Assembly (NCBI GenBank): GCA_932521025.1
Contig: OW051471.1
Span: forward strand, 2,356,001-2,420,000
DNA from: Oscheius onirici
Lineage: Eukaryota > Nematoda > Chromadorea > Rhabditida > Rhabditidae
Direction of reading: 5' to 3'
Length of the DNA stretch: 64,000 nt
Shown here: piece by piece, positions 54,669 through 64,000 of the stretch
How positions within the stretch are numbered: position 1 is the first letter of the stretch
How the letters are laid out: every line of letters starts with the position of its first letter
Translations under genes and position numbers: made by a program
Notes under the pieces: generated by a model
What the model saw: only the letters and a program-made list of their open reading frames with translations
The model's database searches: none
What the model was told of the DNA's origin: nothing

Positions 54669-54750
54669 TGACGAGAGTGGGATTCGAACCCACGCCTCCG
54701 GGGAGACTGGTGCCTAAAACCAGCGCCTTAGACCACTCGGCCATCTCGCC
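54669..54750 (-). tRNA. tRNA-Leu (anticodon UAG)
   Basis: 82-nt cloverleaf on the minus strand: acceptor GGCGAGA/TCTCGTC (one G-U pair), A box TGGCCGAGTGG, anticodon stem CTGGT/ACCAG with loop TTTAGGC (anticodon TAG, reads CUA), a long variable arm as in class II tRNAs, and T-arm GTGGGTTCGAATCCCAC. Ends in discriminator A, followed by a TTTT terminator (54661-54664). No intron. Confidence 0.95.
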
Positions 54751-54969
54751 TCATGCACATGCAACGAAAACCTGGGTCGACTAGAGTCCAGTAGAGTTTT
54801 CCGAGTTTTCCAGTACTTCTTTGGTAATTGTTTTCAAATAGAAAGTTTTCACAAAAATATATGTTTTTTAAGAAGTTTTTAAACAGTTAGAGGCACAATT
54901 AGAAAGCAATAAAAACTACAGAAAACTACAAAAAATAGCCATTAGTATCCAGTAGCTGTTCGCTAGAAG

Positions 54970-56112
54970 ATGGCTGACAATCTTCTCTTCACCTACACGA
55001 CGCCGTACTTGGACAAGGGGGAAATCGACCCGAGGGCTGCTGTCGGTGTCAACTACCGCTTCGTGACCACCTACGGCCAAGGCTTCATCGAGTGGTCTCT
55101 CAGTATCCGACGTCCAAGACGAATTGGGAATACCAACGCCCAGATAGAGGTGGGTCTACTTACTGTACTCTGTTTGTCCCTCTGTCCCTCTTCTCACTCT
55201 TCTTTCCAGCTCATCTGCCGAAACTTTCGCAGTATCTTGCCTGCCACCGCCAGTAGCTGCCAGTTCACATTGGTCAAGAGAACAGACAATAAGACGCGCA
55301 CATTGGCCGAACAGACCATCCTGGGAGAGACTGAAGGCGCCACGACTCTCACCACCCGGTTCATGATCCGCGGACAGAATCTCTTCTCCGTCCCTCTGAA
55401 GTTCGCCACCACTCAAAATACAATCCAGATGGTCGTCTGCCTGAGTCTGCCGCGAAAGGACTTTGAAGCCGACAACTGGACGCTGCCCGTCCCTCCGACT
55501 CCGCTTCAACTGGACTGGACTTTCGAGCCGATGGAGGACAAGAGTCAGCTGGACAAGAAAATATTCTGTACCAACGGAGAGTATATGGTCAATGGTGAGG
55601 CCTTGTGGAGAGCCGCTCCCGGACTCAGAGCCATGGTCGAGGGTCCGGAGGACATGAGGGTCGACTGCTCGGTTCAGACGGCCAAAACTCTCGTCACGTA
55701 CGCTCTGACCTACACCTATTTGGCCCCGCCCCACTACGACAGTCAGCAGATGATGGAGCTGTTGAACTTTGCCAAAAAGTCGCTCGTCCAGGAGAGAAAT
55801 CAGTTCTTCGCGGCTGTCGAATTATCCGTCTGTCAGCATCTGGAGACGATGGACTTGCAGAGTCTTCTGGAGCTGTTCATCACGGCCATCGAGAGCCGTC
55901 TCGACCGGATTGAGACCTCGATCACTGCCGTCATTCTGGCCAAGCACTATATGGATCTCCATACAAGCGTCATGGGAATGAAGACGGATCTGGCCGAGAG
56001 GATGAAGAGAAGATCGTCGCAGCGTGCACAGTCTCCGATCAGCCGGCTGGAGGATCAATGGCTGAAACAGTCATGCGTCCTGGTTGTGGAGAGAGCCCAT
56101 CAGATCAAGTAG
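54970..56112 (+). CDS. unknown intracellular protein, 360 aa, possibly BTB-like
   Basis: Two exons, 54970-55149 and 55210-56112 (60-nt intron, phase 0). Begins MADNLLFTYTTPYL; no signal peptide or membrane segment. The first ~180 residues look beta-rich (GQGFIEWSLSIRRP, QFTLVKRTDNKTRTL, FMIRGQNLFSVPLKF). The second half looks helical (MMELLNFAKKSLVQERNQFF, LETMDLQSLLELFITAIESR). YMVNGEALWRAAPGLRAMV ... TLVTYALTYTYLAPP recalls the centre of a BTB fold and the following helices recall its extension, so a divergent MATH/BTB arrangement is possible but not shown. Codon use is strongly biased, so the gene is real. It is read in the same direction as precursor A, behind the tRNA. Confidence 0.75.
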   Translation: MADNLLFTYTTPYLDKGEIDPRAAVGVNYRFVTTYGQGFIEWSLSIRRPRRIGNTNAQIEVGLLTVLCLSLCPSSHSSFQLICRNFRSILPATASSCQFTLVKRTDNKTRTLAEQTILGETEGATTLTTRFMIRGQNLFSVPLKFATTQNTIQMVVCLSLPRKDFEADNWTLPVPPTPLQLDWTFEPMEDKSQLDKKIFCTNGEYMVNGEALWRAAPGLRAMVEGPEDMRVDCSVQTAKTLVTYALTYTYLAPPHYDSQQMMELLNFAKKSLVQERNQFFAAVELSVCQHLETMDLQSLLELFITAIESRLDRIETSITAVILAKHYMDLHTSVMGMKTDLAERMKRRSSQRAQSPISRLEDQWLKQSCVLVVERAHQIK

Positions 56113-56259
56113 AAACTAGAAGAAGAGAAGAAATCGTGGAACAACGATTGAACAATAAATTCTTCTGTGAGTTTGTTCCGCTGAAGTATCAAAGATCTGT
56201 CCGGGCGAGGTATTGTAGTCTTTCTCACTTTTCTCCAATTTATTTTCGCTAACAATCTA

Positions 56260-56535
56260 TTTTAAATTGCTTCCAGGTCTGTGTGTGTGTCTGAAGCTCT
56301 AATTGAGGATAAGGAGGGGATCTTTGTGCACAAACTAGTTTTTAACAAGTCGCGACAGGAAAAGCAAGTGCGCTAAGTGTTCTAACAACTGGTAGTTTCT
56401 TTGGAGAGACAGGGGGTACTGGAAGGGAATGACAGGGGGAGAAGGGATGGGGAACTATGGGCTCTGTGACAGAGCGAAGTAAAAGGGAAGACAACCATCT
56501 CCAATATTAGCCCTGGAAGGGCGTTGCAACCCTTG
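56260..56535 (+). repeat. dispersed repeat R1
   Basis: The best full copy: starts TATTTTAAATTGCTTCCAGG, has GTCTGAAGCTCTAATTGAGG and GGGCTCTGTGACAGAGCGAAG (a short palindrome), and ends TAGCCCTGGAAGGGCGTTGC. It fills most of the gap between the 360-aa gene and precursor B. Confidence 0.7.
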
Positions 56536-56859
56536 TAAGCTAGAAAAGTGTTATAGCACTTCTGTTTTGGAGCTTTTAGTTCTCCCGCTTTCCGATTGAA
56601 TTACTTTCCACAATGATATTGCTCTGCATACACCAAAATTAATTCTCTACGTTTCTTCTGACTTTGTTGCTCAAATAGGATCACCGAAAGCCTTTTGGTT
56701 GACAAATGAAGAGCTGATCTTTGCTTCAGTTTAGTTTCTTTGTCATATTCAAGAACAGAACTTTTAGTTTAGCTACTCTGAAACTCCACATTACCTTTGA
56801 GTGTGAATGCGCTGGACTAAATGTTTAGTTGATTTTTCGTATACAAAGATTCATTGAGA

Positions 56860-57598
56860 TCACTTTCTGTACCCAGATGGATAGATTTCCGGCGCGTCCG
56901 TCTCATAGCCATTGTCGACCGGGTTCTCTTCGTCCTCTTTATAGCTCTCGTAGCCAGTTTTCTGATTGTCTAATGGGACGATCATCTCGTCTCCATATTT
57001 ATTCTGCTCCCTTTTGATTCGATATCCTGACGGCTTTAGCTGATGGGCCAATTTTAGGGGAATCCGTTGTTCCAGCTCCTTTCCAGTATTTTCTTTTTCG
57101 TCACGGAAATCCTGGGGCTGGTAGACGGGGGTAAAAGGCTCGTCTCCGTATCGTAGAACTCCTTCTTCTTCCGCGGACCTTTTTGAGACTAAAATCGGTA
57201 TGGTTGGTTCCAAAATGAGGCTGATGGCTGTTGGGTTCGAGACTTATTTCCACGATTTTAGCTCGTAAATACTAATATAGTCAGTTTATTGAAGAGATCG
57301 TAACCTATTTGGGAAAACGCTAGAAGAGCCACCCTAGCGAGAATCGCTTGAGTGTAATAAAGTAATAAACCTATTTATTCGCTTCGAGAATCCCTTTAGT
57401 TAAGCAAAAGTTGGATATTCAGCCAAGATGCGCAGCGAAAGCAAAAAGTTGTGGGCCATATTCAATGTTTTTTTCTGCGTATCTTTAGGGTGATAAATGT
57501 ATCTATTAGGTCTCAAAATCCGAGAATATATCAAAAAAGAACTTACGTATGTGTTGCAAAGACAAAACCGGCAGTAGACTGAGAAAAAGTAGCAACAT
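56860..57598 (-). CDS. YGDE/SGYR precursor B, 126 aa
   Basis: Exons 57598-57547 and 57188-56860. The signal peptide MLLLFLSLLPVLS ends in QHI; a phase-1 intron splits the Leu codon before SKR, exactly as in precursor A (both read LSKR after the junction). Then KRSAEEEGVLRYGDEPFTP, an acidic/Gln-rich spacer, KPSGYRIKREQNKYGDEMIV, a second spacer (with GYESY and NGYETD) and the terminus YPSGYRK. So there are two modules, each YGDE preceded by KR and each ended by PSGYR. No Cys and little Ala, unlike precursor A. It probably yields two secreted fragments. Confidence 0.8.
57365..57490. repeat. palindromic arm related to 1240-1630
   Basis: In the intron of precursor B: ATTCGCTTCGAGAATCCC, GTTGGATATTCAGCCAAGAT, GCGCAGCGAAAGC and a partial inverse (CATATTCAATG) match the family at 1240-1630 and 17890-18010. 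Confidence 0.55.
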
Positions 57599-57636
57599 AA
57601 CGCTCGAAAAGGACGAGATCCACTCTCTCGCCAAAG

Positions 57637-57644
57637 CTTTTATA
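57637..57644 (-). promoter_or_regulatory. TATA box of precursor B
   Basis: TATAAAAG on the minus strand, 39 nt before the ATG at 57598. Confidence 0.55.
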
Positions 57645-58491
57645 GGCTTCGAGAACAGGCTTCTTACGGCTAGCGGACGCAAGAAGAAGTAGCTTTTACT
57701 GGTTCGGGAAGGACGGGTATGGGTGTTGCGTAAGGCGAGGGGTTTTCGTGCCTTTCTTATATTTTTTGTCTTGTTTTCAACGCGAAAATTTGGACACTTT
57801 ACTGGAAACTCTGGTTGTGAAGTATTCAGGACCACAACAACAATGCTTCAAAGTATTTCAGGTCTACAGCGCACTTCTGAAACACAAAAAATTTCCATTC
57901 TCAAATACTCGTCCTCTCCATTTATATTTTCATTGTACTGTTTGGTTGGCTGTTATTTCTCCAAAACGAAAGAAGAAAACTGGAATTTTGGAGAACCACC
58001 GCTTCTTTTTGAGTGCTACGCATTCACTCGGTTGACATAACTACCATTCGCGAAACTTTTTTCGACTTTCGTATTTTCCATACATTAAATCTTAGATGCG
58101 CCACCTGTCAACAGTTATCCTCCACTTGTCAAAAATCTGTTTGCCCTCTTTCAGAATTTTTTGAATGTTTGACATTGTAGAACATTTCCATCAATTCGTG
58201 TAACTTTCGCTATTTCATACAGAATCTGTGAAACAAAGCTTCTAACAGACTTTTTTTCAGTTTTCGTTCACCTTACACCATGTCAATTACTCTCACGTTT
58301 CGTTCAATGTCGCAAAAAACCTGTGTGTAGCAAAATTTCTCCACCGATTACTTCTGTTGTGATTTCTCTCTGTCTCCCAAAACACTCATCCTCTTCCCAT
58401 CCTCAATAGTTCCTGTATCCCCCTCCCTTCCCATCAATCAAAACAATACCACTTTCTCAAGTACTCTTCCTCACCACCGTGACCATCGTCT
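57645..58491. other. divergent promoter region of precursors B and C
   Basis: About 0.85 kb between the two TATA boxes, without genes. 58370-58490 is C/T-rich on the plus strand (CCCAAAACACTCATCCTCTT and similar). Confidence 0.45.
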
Positions 58492-58498
58492 ATAAAAA
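58492..58498 (+). promoter_or_regulatory. TATA box of precursor C
   Basis: TATAAAA, 30 nt before the ATG at 58528. Confidence 0.55.
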
Positions 58499-58527
58499 CA
58501 TGTCTTCTAGTCAGAGAAGTGTAAACA

Positions 58528-59412
58528 ATGCTCCTCCTCTTCATTTTCCTAGGACTCACAGCAGCAGCTCCATGTAAATTTCCAATTTTTCTTCGATAAA
58601 AAACACATTTTAGTGGGAAAAGGTGCCAGTAACTTTTATGGAGACGAACTGATAGTTCCGGAGAAGAAACCTCAGCTTAGAGACGGCCCAATCCTGGAGG
58701 AAAAGTATGTTTTTCGTTTCATAACAGCATATTTATAGGCCATTGACTGAAGAGGCGTCAGTGCAACTCCTTCAGGATGGAAATGAGAAGACGCCTGTTG
58801 TTGTTAGCAGCGGATACAGGTACTCTTTTTTTTTGTAGAAAACCAGGTGTTCTTCAATGTCGTCGTGCCATAGGCACGATGGTGTCGAATCTAAACATTG
58901 CCTTCTTCACGTACAAACTTTTACCAAGAGCACGCTTCGAGAACCGAAAGGATATTGAGGGGCATGGGAGAAACCACATGGATCTCGCTTTCAAAACCGG
59001 AAAGAGTAATTTGAAAAGGGCACCCAACTTGAGCCCATTTTTCGTAGCCTATACTTGACTAGGAATCTAAGGTGAGGGAGTATAAAAATAATAACTTCGT
59101 GTTTCAAACCTATCCAATATACCCATGCAAAATATATTCGCTATTCTTTCCTGAACTTGAATGATTTGACAATAACCTAGTTTGTTTCAACATTGCATCA
59201 TTAGGTGCAAGGACTCCAAGGTTACAATGTGATAAGGGATCTGTAAAACGAAAACGACTTTCAGAAAACGAAGAAATTCCTACGGCGACGAGTTAGTCAC
59301 CCCGGCTCCCGGAGCCGGAGCACAAGGCTACGACGAGATGGAAGAAAACACGGCCCCGACTGTAAAACAGCCTGTTGGAAGTACCGAACCGGTAGAAGCT
59401 AGTGGTTACTGA
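58528..59412 (+). CDS. YGDE/SGYR precursor C, 121 aa
   Basis: Exons 58528-58573, 58614-58704, 58739-58819, 59265-59412; phases agree. Signal peptide MLLLFIFLGLTAAAP. As in A and B, the first intron is phase 1 and splits the first Leu codon of LGKGASNFYGDELIVP; here the basic site is KG rather than KR. The second module is VSSGYRKRRNSYGDELVTPA, with the KRR site rebuilt across intron 3. It ends EASGY with no basic residue. Closest in wording to precursor A (NSYGDE.VTPAP). The stop codon overlaps an AATAAA poly(A) signal (59412-59417). Confidence 0.8.
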
Positions 59413-59840
59413 ATAAATGTTTACTCTTTTTTCAATTCTTTTACCTGGGGTTTCGCGTACCTTCTTTGCTTTCGTTCAGTTCAAATTTTACTTATTTTCC
59501 TGTTTCAAAAATCGGCAGAGAGCTCGCTTAGCGATTTTCTCAAGAGTTTTGACTGTGAAAAACGCTGAACTTTCTTCACGGCAGTCATCATTTTTGCTGC
59601 AGTTCATTTTTGTTTTTATTTTTCCTTGTTTCAGTTTTTGAGTAAGACAAAAGTGCTGGCAATGATGCCGCTAGGCAGTGTGTCAGTGACGATTTCTTGC
59701 AAAAGTTTTGAAAAGGGAATAATATCCTTATGCTACAAGTCAATATGCATAGAGATTACCTTTTTTGTAAGACTACAGTAATTGCATAGTAATTGCCTTT
59801 TGGGTCCGGGATAGAACTGCCGCCACCCTGATCCCGCTCA
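59413..59840. other. convergent intergenic
   Basis: About 430 bp between the stops of precursor C (+) and the 128-aa gene (-). The poly(A) signal of C is at 59412-59417; otherwise nothing is recognised. Confidence 0.45.
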
Positions 59841-60466
59841 TCAAGGACAATGTCGCTCCGGGAAGTTAACCACAGCAGAAACTTCGTCGATCCTGTCACG
59901 AAGTGCAGCACTCAGATCATTGAGCGTCAGTGGAGGAAGATTAGAAGCCTCTCCTCCGTCTTGGATCTGGTGTCCGAGAGCGGACTCTTCCTTCCTACCT
60001 GGTGCTGCACTGGTGGCTGTCGATGAATAGCCGTCACGTGTGCGAAGATTCTTTCTACCGTCTTCTGGAACTCATTTCGAAGCACAATTAGCTCTGACTA
60101 ACTTGTTATTGCAGTTATTAAACTTTCTTGTTAAATCTAAAACACAATTGGGTGAAAAGGGATGAAAAACCTGATAAAAATGCAGCCGAATATGAAGAAA
60201 TAGGCCCTTCACGAATCCTACGTCTTTCCAATCCTCGCTCTTGTCCTCCGTTCTCGGAACCTCGCTCTTCTCCTCTGTCGTCATCCGTTCCTGGAAGTAA
60301 TCACATAGAATTAACAAACAAAATCTGTATGGAACAAATCAGTGAGAAACTGGCCTGCAAATAAGCCACTGGGGAGATTCGGATAAATCTCGGACCCGTG
60401 GCAAGCTTCTTTCCACTCCTTACCGGCCCGATCATCGTTGTCGCAATGAGCTTCCTCTAGAATCAT
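59841..60466 (-). CDS. unknown acidic/charged protein, 128 aa
   Basis: Exons 60466-60424 (donor GCCG|GTAAGG), 60290-60171 (acceptor CTTCCAG, donor TCAG|GTTTTT), 60064-59841 (acceptor GTTCCAG). All three joins are phase 1 and only this frame stays open throughout, which supports a real gene. Reads MILEEAHCDNDDRAGTDDDR, GEERGSENGGQERGLERRR, REGPISSYSAAFLS, KNLRTRDGYSSTATSAAPG, LPPLTLNDLSAALRDRIDE and ends NFPERHCP. No signal peptide or known domain. Further 5' exons are possible. Confidence 0.55.
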
Positions 60467-61746
60467 TTAAAAAAACATAAAAATGATTAAAAAAGTGAAA
60501 AAATGAAGCGAATTTGCACTTTGCACCAGTGCAACGCACTGCGTTTACAAGCCGGGAAGGCTATTTTTACCCGGGCAAGGGCCTTCCCGGGCAGCCAAGG
60601 TCCCGGCGTTTCTAAAATACGTTTTTTACGCGGGTAGGGCTTCCCCGGGTAAACTCCCTCCCGGGAACGCTTCTATCCGGGTAGTACCTGGAAACTTTAT
60701 AGAATCCGGCCACTTATCTACCAGACGACCGTCGCCTGCGGCGTCGAATTCTCCCTGGCAGTTGTTTGGAAAGTTTCATTCTCATCTTTGCACTTTACTG
60801 GTTTTTCTTCTATCAGTTTTCAGATCATTTCCTTCCTAATACCATATCCTGTATCAGGAACTGTCCTTTCTATGTGTCGCATGTTCCCACTCCCAACAAC
60901 TCAAATTGACTTGTCCCCGACAACTTTTCCCTGACAAATAGCCCCTTTGATTGGCAGATAAATGTCTGTTTTCCATCAGTCCGGGAGATCAACACCTTTA
61001 CGTGTTCCTCTCGTGGTCTATTTACGTGTCTGTGAGCAGGAAAAAGCTACGTGTGACCTGTCTGCAGACACACCTGATTGACACAGAAATCCAGGTAATT
61101 TCGAGAGAAGAAGAATAACAAACATGTGAAAAAGAGGGGGAAAAGTTTGATTGGAATCTGGATAGTACAGAAGATCAGAGGGTAGTTTTTGAGGGTTGTC
61201 TAATGCATTTTCAGCTCTGAGAACCTATTTATTTTATTGTTTTTTTTTCAAGAACGAGTGAAGGCTGCAGCAAAACTGGTGTTTTATGTGCATTATATAT
61301 AAATAACGAAACATAATAAAACATGAGAGGAAGGATAACCCAATATTTGTGAATCTAACAAAATGTTTATATGTAAAATGTGGAACATTTCTTCAGGAAA
61401 GCTCAGATTCTGGCAAAAAATTGCAAGCAAATGTTTCACGAATGTAAGGTAACAGCGCTAAAGCTAGTTTCTTCGCTAGGTGTATGATATCATCTGTAAA
61501 CAAGTAAAGCAAAAAATCAGGCATTGGAGTCAGAGCCATTTTATCCTCTTTCTTCGGTTTCTGCCCCATCTTTCAGTTTTGTTCAAAATGTTTAGAACGA
61601 GCCATAATATCAGCTTTATTCATATTTCTTCTCAAACACTCGGATACTGATAGTACAACCAATGCGTTGAGAGTATTTTTCGGGGAAAACACACTTTTTC
61701 ATATGTACATGAAAGGGAGGAGATTACTGTTGTCAGAAAAGGAAAA
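60467..61746. other. intergenic, with CCCGGG-rich block
   Basis: 60540-60700 is built of CCCGGG, GGGCAAGGGCC and CCCGGGTA words, like the cores of the hAT-like elements elsewhere, but without recognisable ends. The rest is AT-rich with no gene. Confidence 0.5.
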
Positions 61747-63520
61747 TTAGTCTTTGGAGATACGGTAGTCGACGATTCCTTCCTCGATGGGAGTGCGACC
61801 GACGGTGATCTGGAAAATAGTTTTTGTTTCAATGAAAATAAAAGTTTTGGCACCTCCCTATTGCGATTGTTTCTTCGTATGTACCTTTCAAGTAAAAAAC
61901 AAAACAAAAAGCGTTTCTGGCACTTTTTTCAATGTGTCCCGCTGTGGCTCAAAAAACCAATTTCCGGCCTCTGTCGGTCTTTCTTTTGAGTTTCAGTTTG
62001 TTAGTTGAAAAATGAGTTTTTTTTTGTTTCAAAAATCACCAAAAGCCTTCACTTTCTGGCAATGAGATGGTTCATAACTCAAAAACTTTGGTCAGTAAAA
62101 AATTAAAAAAAAACCACAAAAAACAAGCAACTAGAGAGCCGAGGTAAGACTTTTTGAAGCCAATTTTGTAATACTGTAACAATTACGTACACACTTTGAT
62201 ATAAACCCATCTATATTCTTCCGTTTCTTGTTTCAAGCAAACAGTCAACTGTTGAGCAAGTAATTCTAGGACAAATAAACATGCCGATGTTGTTAGTCAA
62301 AAATAGAAAAAAATGCCCAAAAAGCTGTCAAAATCTTACGCTTCTTTGTCCTACTATAACTCGAGGTTTTGTACTCTTTCTCACCCTAAAGCTTTTTTTC
62401 TAAATCACGTTTTTGAGATGGCTCACCCCGTCAGCTAGAAATGGTAACCGGGTTTCTTTCATTGTGTCTGTTTTTATTGATTGATGAAATAAAATAAGTC
62501 TTCTAACAGTCACCCAACTAATGGTCTCCTATGAATTCCCCACAAAACAAAACAAAACTTACTCTGATCTCTCCTCCATGACTCTTCTTTCTCAGTCTCT
62601 TGACATTCTGATCGATCAGAGGACACGGGATGGGCATCTTGAGGACGTGAGAGTCCCGAGGATCAATCAGTACGTACTCTTCTTCGGTAATATCGCCGAG
62701 CTGAAAATTTTGCTCTTTTTTAATGAAGAAAATTTTGTTTTCAGGCATTCTACTAGGCAAAGAAGGCTTCGAGTAAACAGTTCGCTGTCAGTTTCCGGTG
62801 AAAACCCCGTTTGTTTTTCAAATTGTTTTTTTTTTGTGTTTTGTGAATTCTTCGAGACCAGACAAAAGTATATAGAATTGATGAATATCGAAGAGAGATA
62901 TCTCAAACTAAAAATACACTTTTTGGACCTGTAAAGTTGCAGGATTTTCCAAGTGTTACCAGCCCAACTAATGAAAAATATGTTTCATGCACTTAATATA
63001 CGTTAGACGGCAACAATTTTTGTGTTGGTTGTTTATTCGAAATACTTTTGTGGATACTACAGTTTGTTACGTGTGTTTCACAAATTAAATAAGAGTGCTA
63101 CTTGTTTCTAGAAACGCTAAACAGTTGATCTGGACATACTAATAGCGTCATTCAAAAAACTGATCAAATACTTCAATCAATTTTTTTGATCAATTTTTTT
63201 TTATATTTTGCCATCAACAAGTTTGCAGCCAGTGTTTCTAAAGAAGGCAATATCCATCTCTGAAATTCTAACAATAAGGAAAGTCACATAGCCTTGTGTT
63301 ATAACCAAAAAAAACTTCAGTCTTTTTTCAATTGTCAACTTTTGTTCCTTCTACCGACGGGTCTAGAGATAAGAAAACTCACAATGTAGTCCTCCTTGAT
63401 GAGCAGAGGATCGGGAACAATGTCTTCAGTGTTGAGAACTTCGTCGATTCTCTCCCAGAGAAACAGATCTCTGGCTGTGATTTGCCACTTTTCACTTCCG
63501 AGCTTGTTCTTTTCGATCAC
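61747..63520 (-). CDS. unknown protein, 3' three exons (partial)
   Basis: Exons 63520-63383, 62700-62563, 61809-61747, all phase-0 joins with good splice sites. Reads VIEKNKLGSEKWQITARDLF, LWERIDEVLNTEDIVPDPLL, then LGDITEEEYVLIDPRDSHVL, MPIPCPLIDQNVKRLRKKSH and TVGRTPIEEGIVDYRISKD with the stop 61747-61749. Hydrophilic, no signal or membrane segment in this part. The acceptor at 63521 shows that exons continue to the right, beyond the R1 copy and the window edge. Not recognised. Confidence 0.7.
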
Positions 63521-63713
63521 CTGGAACATTCTCGTTGTTTACGACATTTTCTACTGGCTATGACAAATGTGAGCTCTAAAAAACTCCAGTTTATGCTGAT
63601 GAAATGCTTCAGATTTATTAGTAGTGCAGTCGATTTTACCGTCCAGTGATGTACATTGCGAAAACATCTCGAAAACTAAAATTCAAAAATGTTACACTTG
63701 CTAGATTTATTGG

Positions 63714-64000
63714 AACAAGGTTGGCAACGCCCTTCCAGGGCTAAAGTAGAAGTTCATGACTTCACTCTGTCATGGAGCCCTAGTCGTGGTTTCCCTTTCA
63801 TTCCTCCTATGTTAATCTCCTCCAGGCACTCTCCCTGACCTTCCAAAGAACTACCGAAATTGTATTGGAACCCTCCCAGATTTATTGGTCTACGGACCTG
63901 AACGGTTCGCCCGGCCCGTTCCCAGCAATAGTGAGTCTCAGCCCTTTTTCACCATTGGTGTTAGCGATCTTTACCGTAACCCACTTATTGAGCTACGAGA
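63714..64000 (-). repeat. dispersed repeat R1, inverted copy, cut by window end
   Basis: Starts with the inverse of the R1 end (GGCAACGCCCTTCCAGGGCT), then GTCATGGAGCCCTAGTCGTG, and GACCTGAACGGTTCGCCCGG near the edge, matching 38290-38505 and part of 29560-29640 in reverse. Confidence 0.65.

Noticed and set aside
55156-55734. 192-codon minus frame
   Set aside because: Antisense reading of the strongly biased second exon of the 360-aa protein.
1-64000. CRISPR arrays, bacterial operons or prokaryotic origins
   Set aside because: The window is eukaryotic with spliced genes; no regular direct repeat/spacer array exists.

Overview
This window is nuclear DNA from a nematode, very probably a Caenorhabditis or a close rhabditid. 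Introns are mostly flanked by GT...TTTCAG, gene order matches the C. elegans K08D12 neighbourhood (proteasome beta-1, RP2-like and CCHC zinc-knuckle genes together), and there is a C. elegans-type major sperm protein pseudogene and a nematode TTAGGC-like telomeric tract. Exon joins below were worked out by hand from splice sites, reading phase and protein sense.

Layout. 1-548 (+) is the 3' end of an rbd-1 (RBM19/Mrd1) gene. 2442-5295 (-) encodes a secreted cysteine/glycine-rich protein. 5.3-10.9 kb is repeat-rich and holds a duplicated terminal exon broken by a LINE fragment. 10957-13281 (-) is an innexin. 13781-14806 is a defective DD37D Tc1/mariner element. 15.4-15.9 kb is a frameshifted coding remnant. 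19110-19803 (-) is a CNBP-type zinc-knuckle gene and 20975-22896 (+) is pbs-1, arranged divergently. 24752-27710 (-) is a small secreted protein. 29-33 kb is dense in mobile elements. 33190-35696 (+) is an RP2 homologue (rpi-2), followed by a two-exon unknown at 35926-36482. 37236-48422 (+) is a C-type-lectin-like gene whose large introns contain a LINE fragment and an MSP pseudogene. 52267-59412 is the most unusual part: three genes (+,-,+) for secreted precursors built from the same SGYR / basic cleavage site / YGDE module, with a tRNA-Leu and an unrelated 360-residue protein between the first two. 59841-60466 (-) is a 128-residue unknown, and 61747-63520 (-) is the 3' end of another unknown.

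Housekeeping genes (RNA binding, proteasome, zinc knuckle, RP2) alternate with secreted or membrane genes (innexin, lectin, Cys-rich, YGDE family). Most of the rest is mobile DNA: tRNA-derived SINE-like repeats of at least two families, hAT-like MITEs with 8-bp target duplications, TA-flanked Tc1/mariner- or pogo-like elements, a ~260-bp dispersed repeat in at least five copies, and long palindromes. The strongest candidate for an undescribed system is the YGDE/SGYR precursor cluster.
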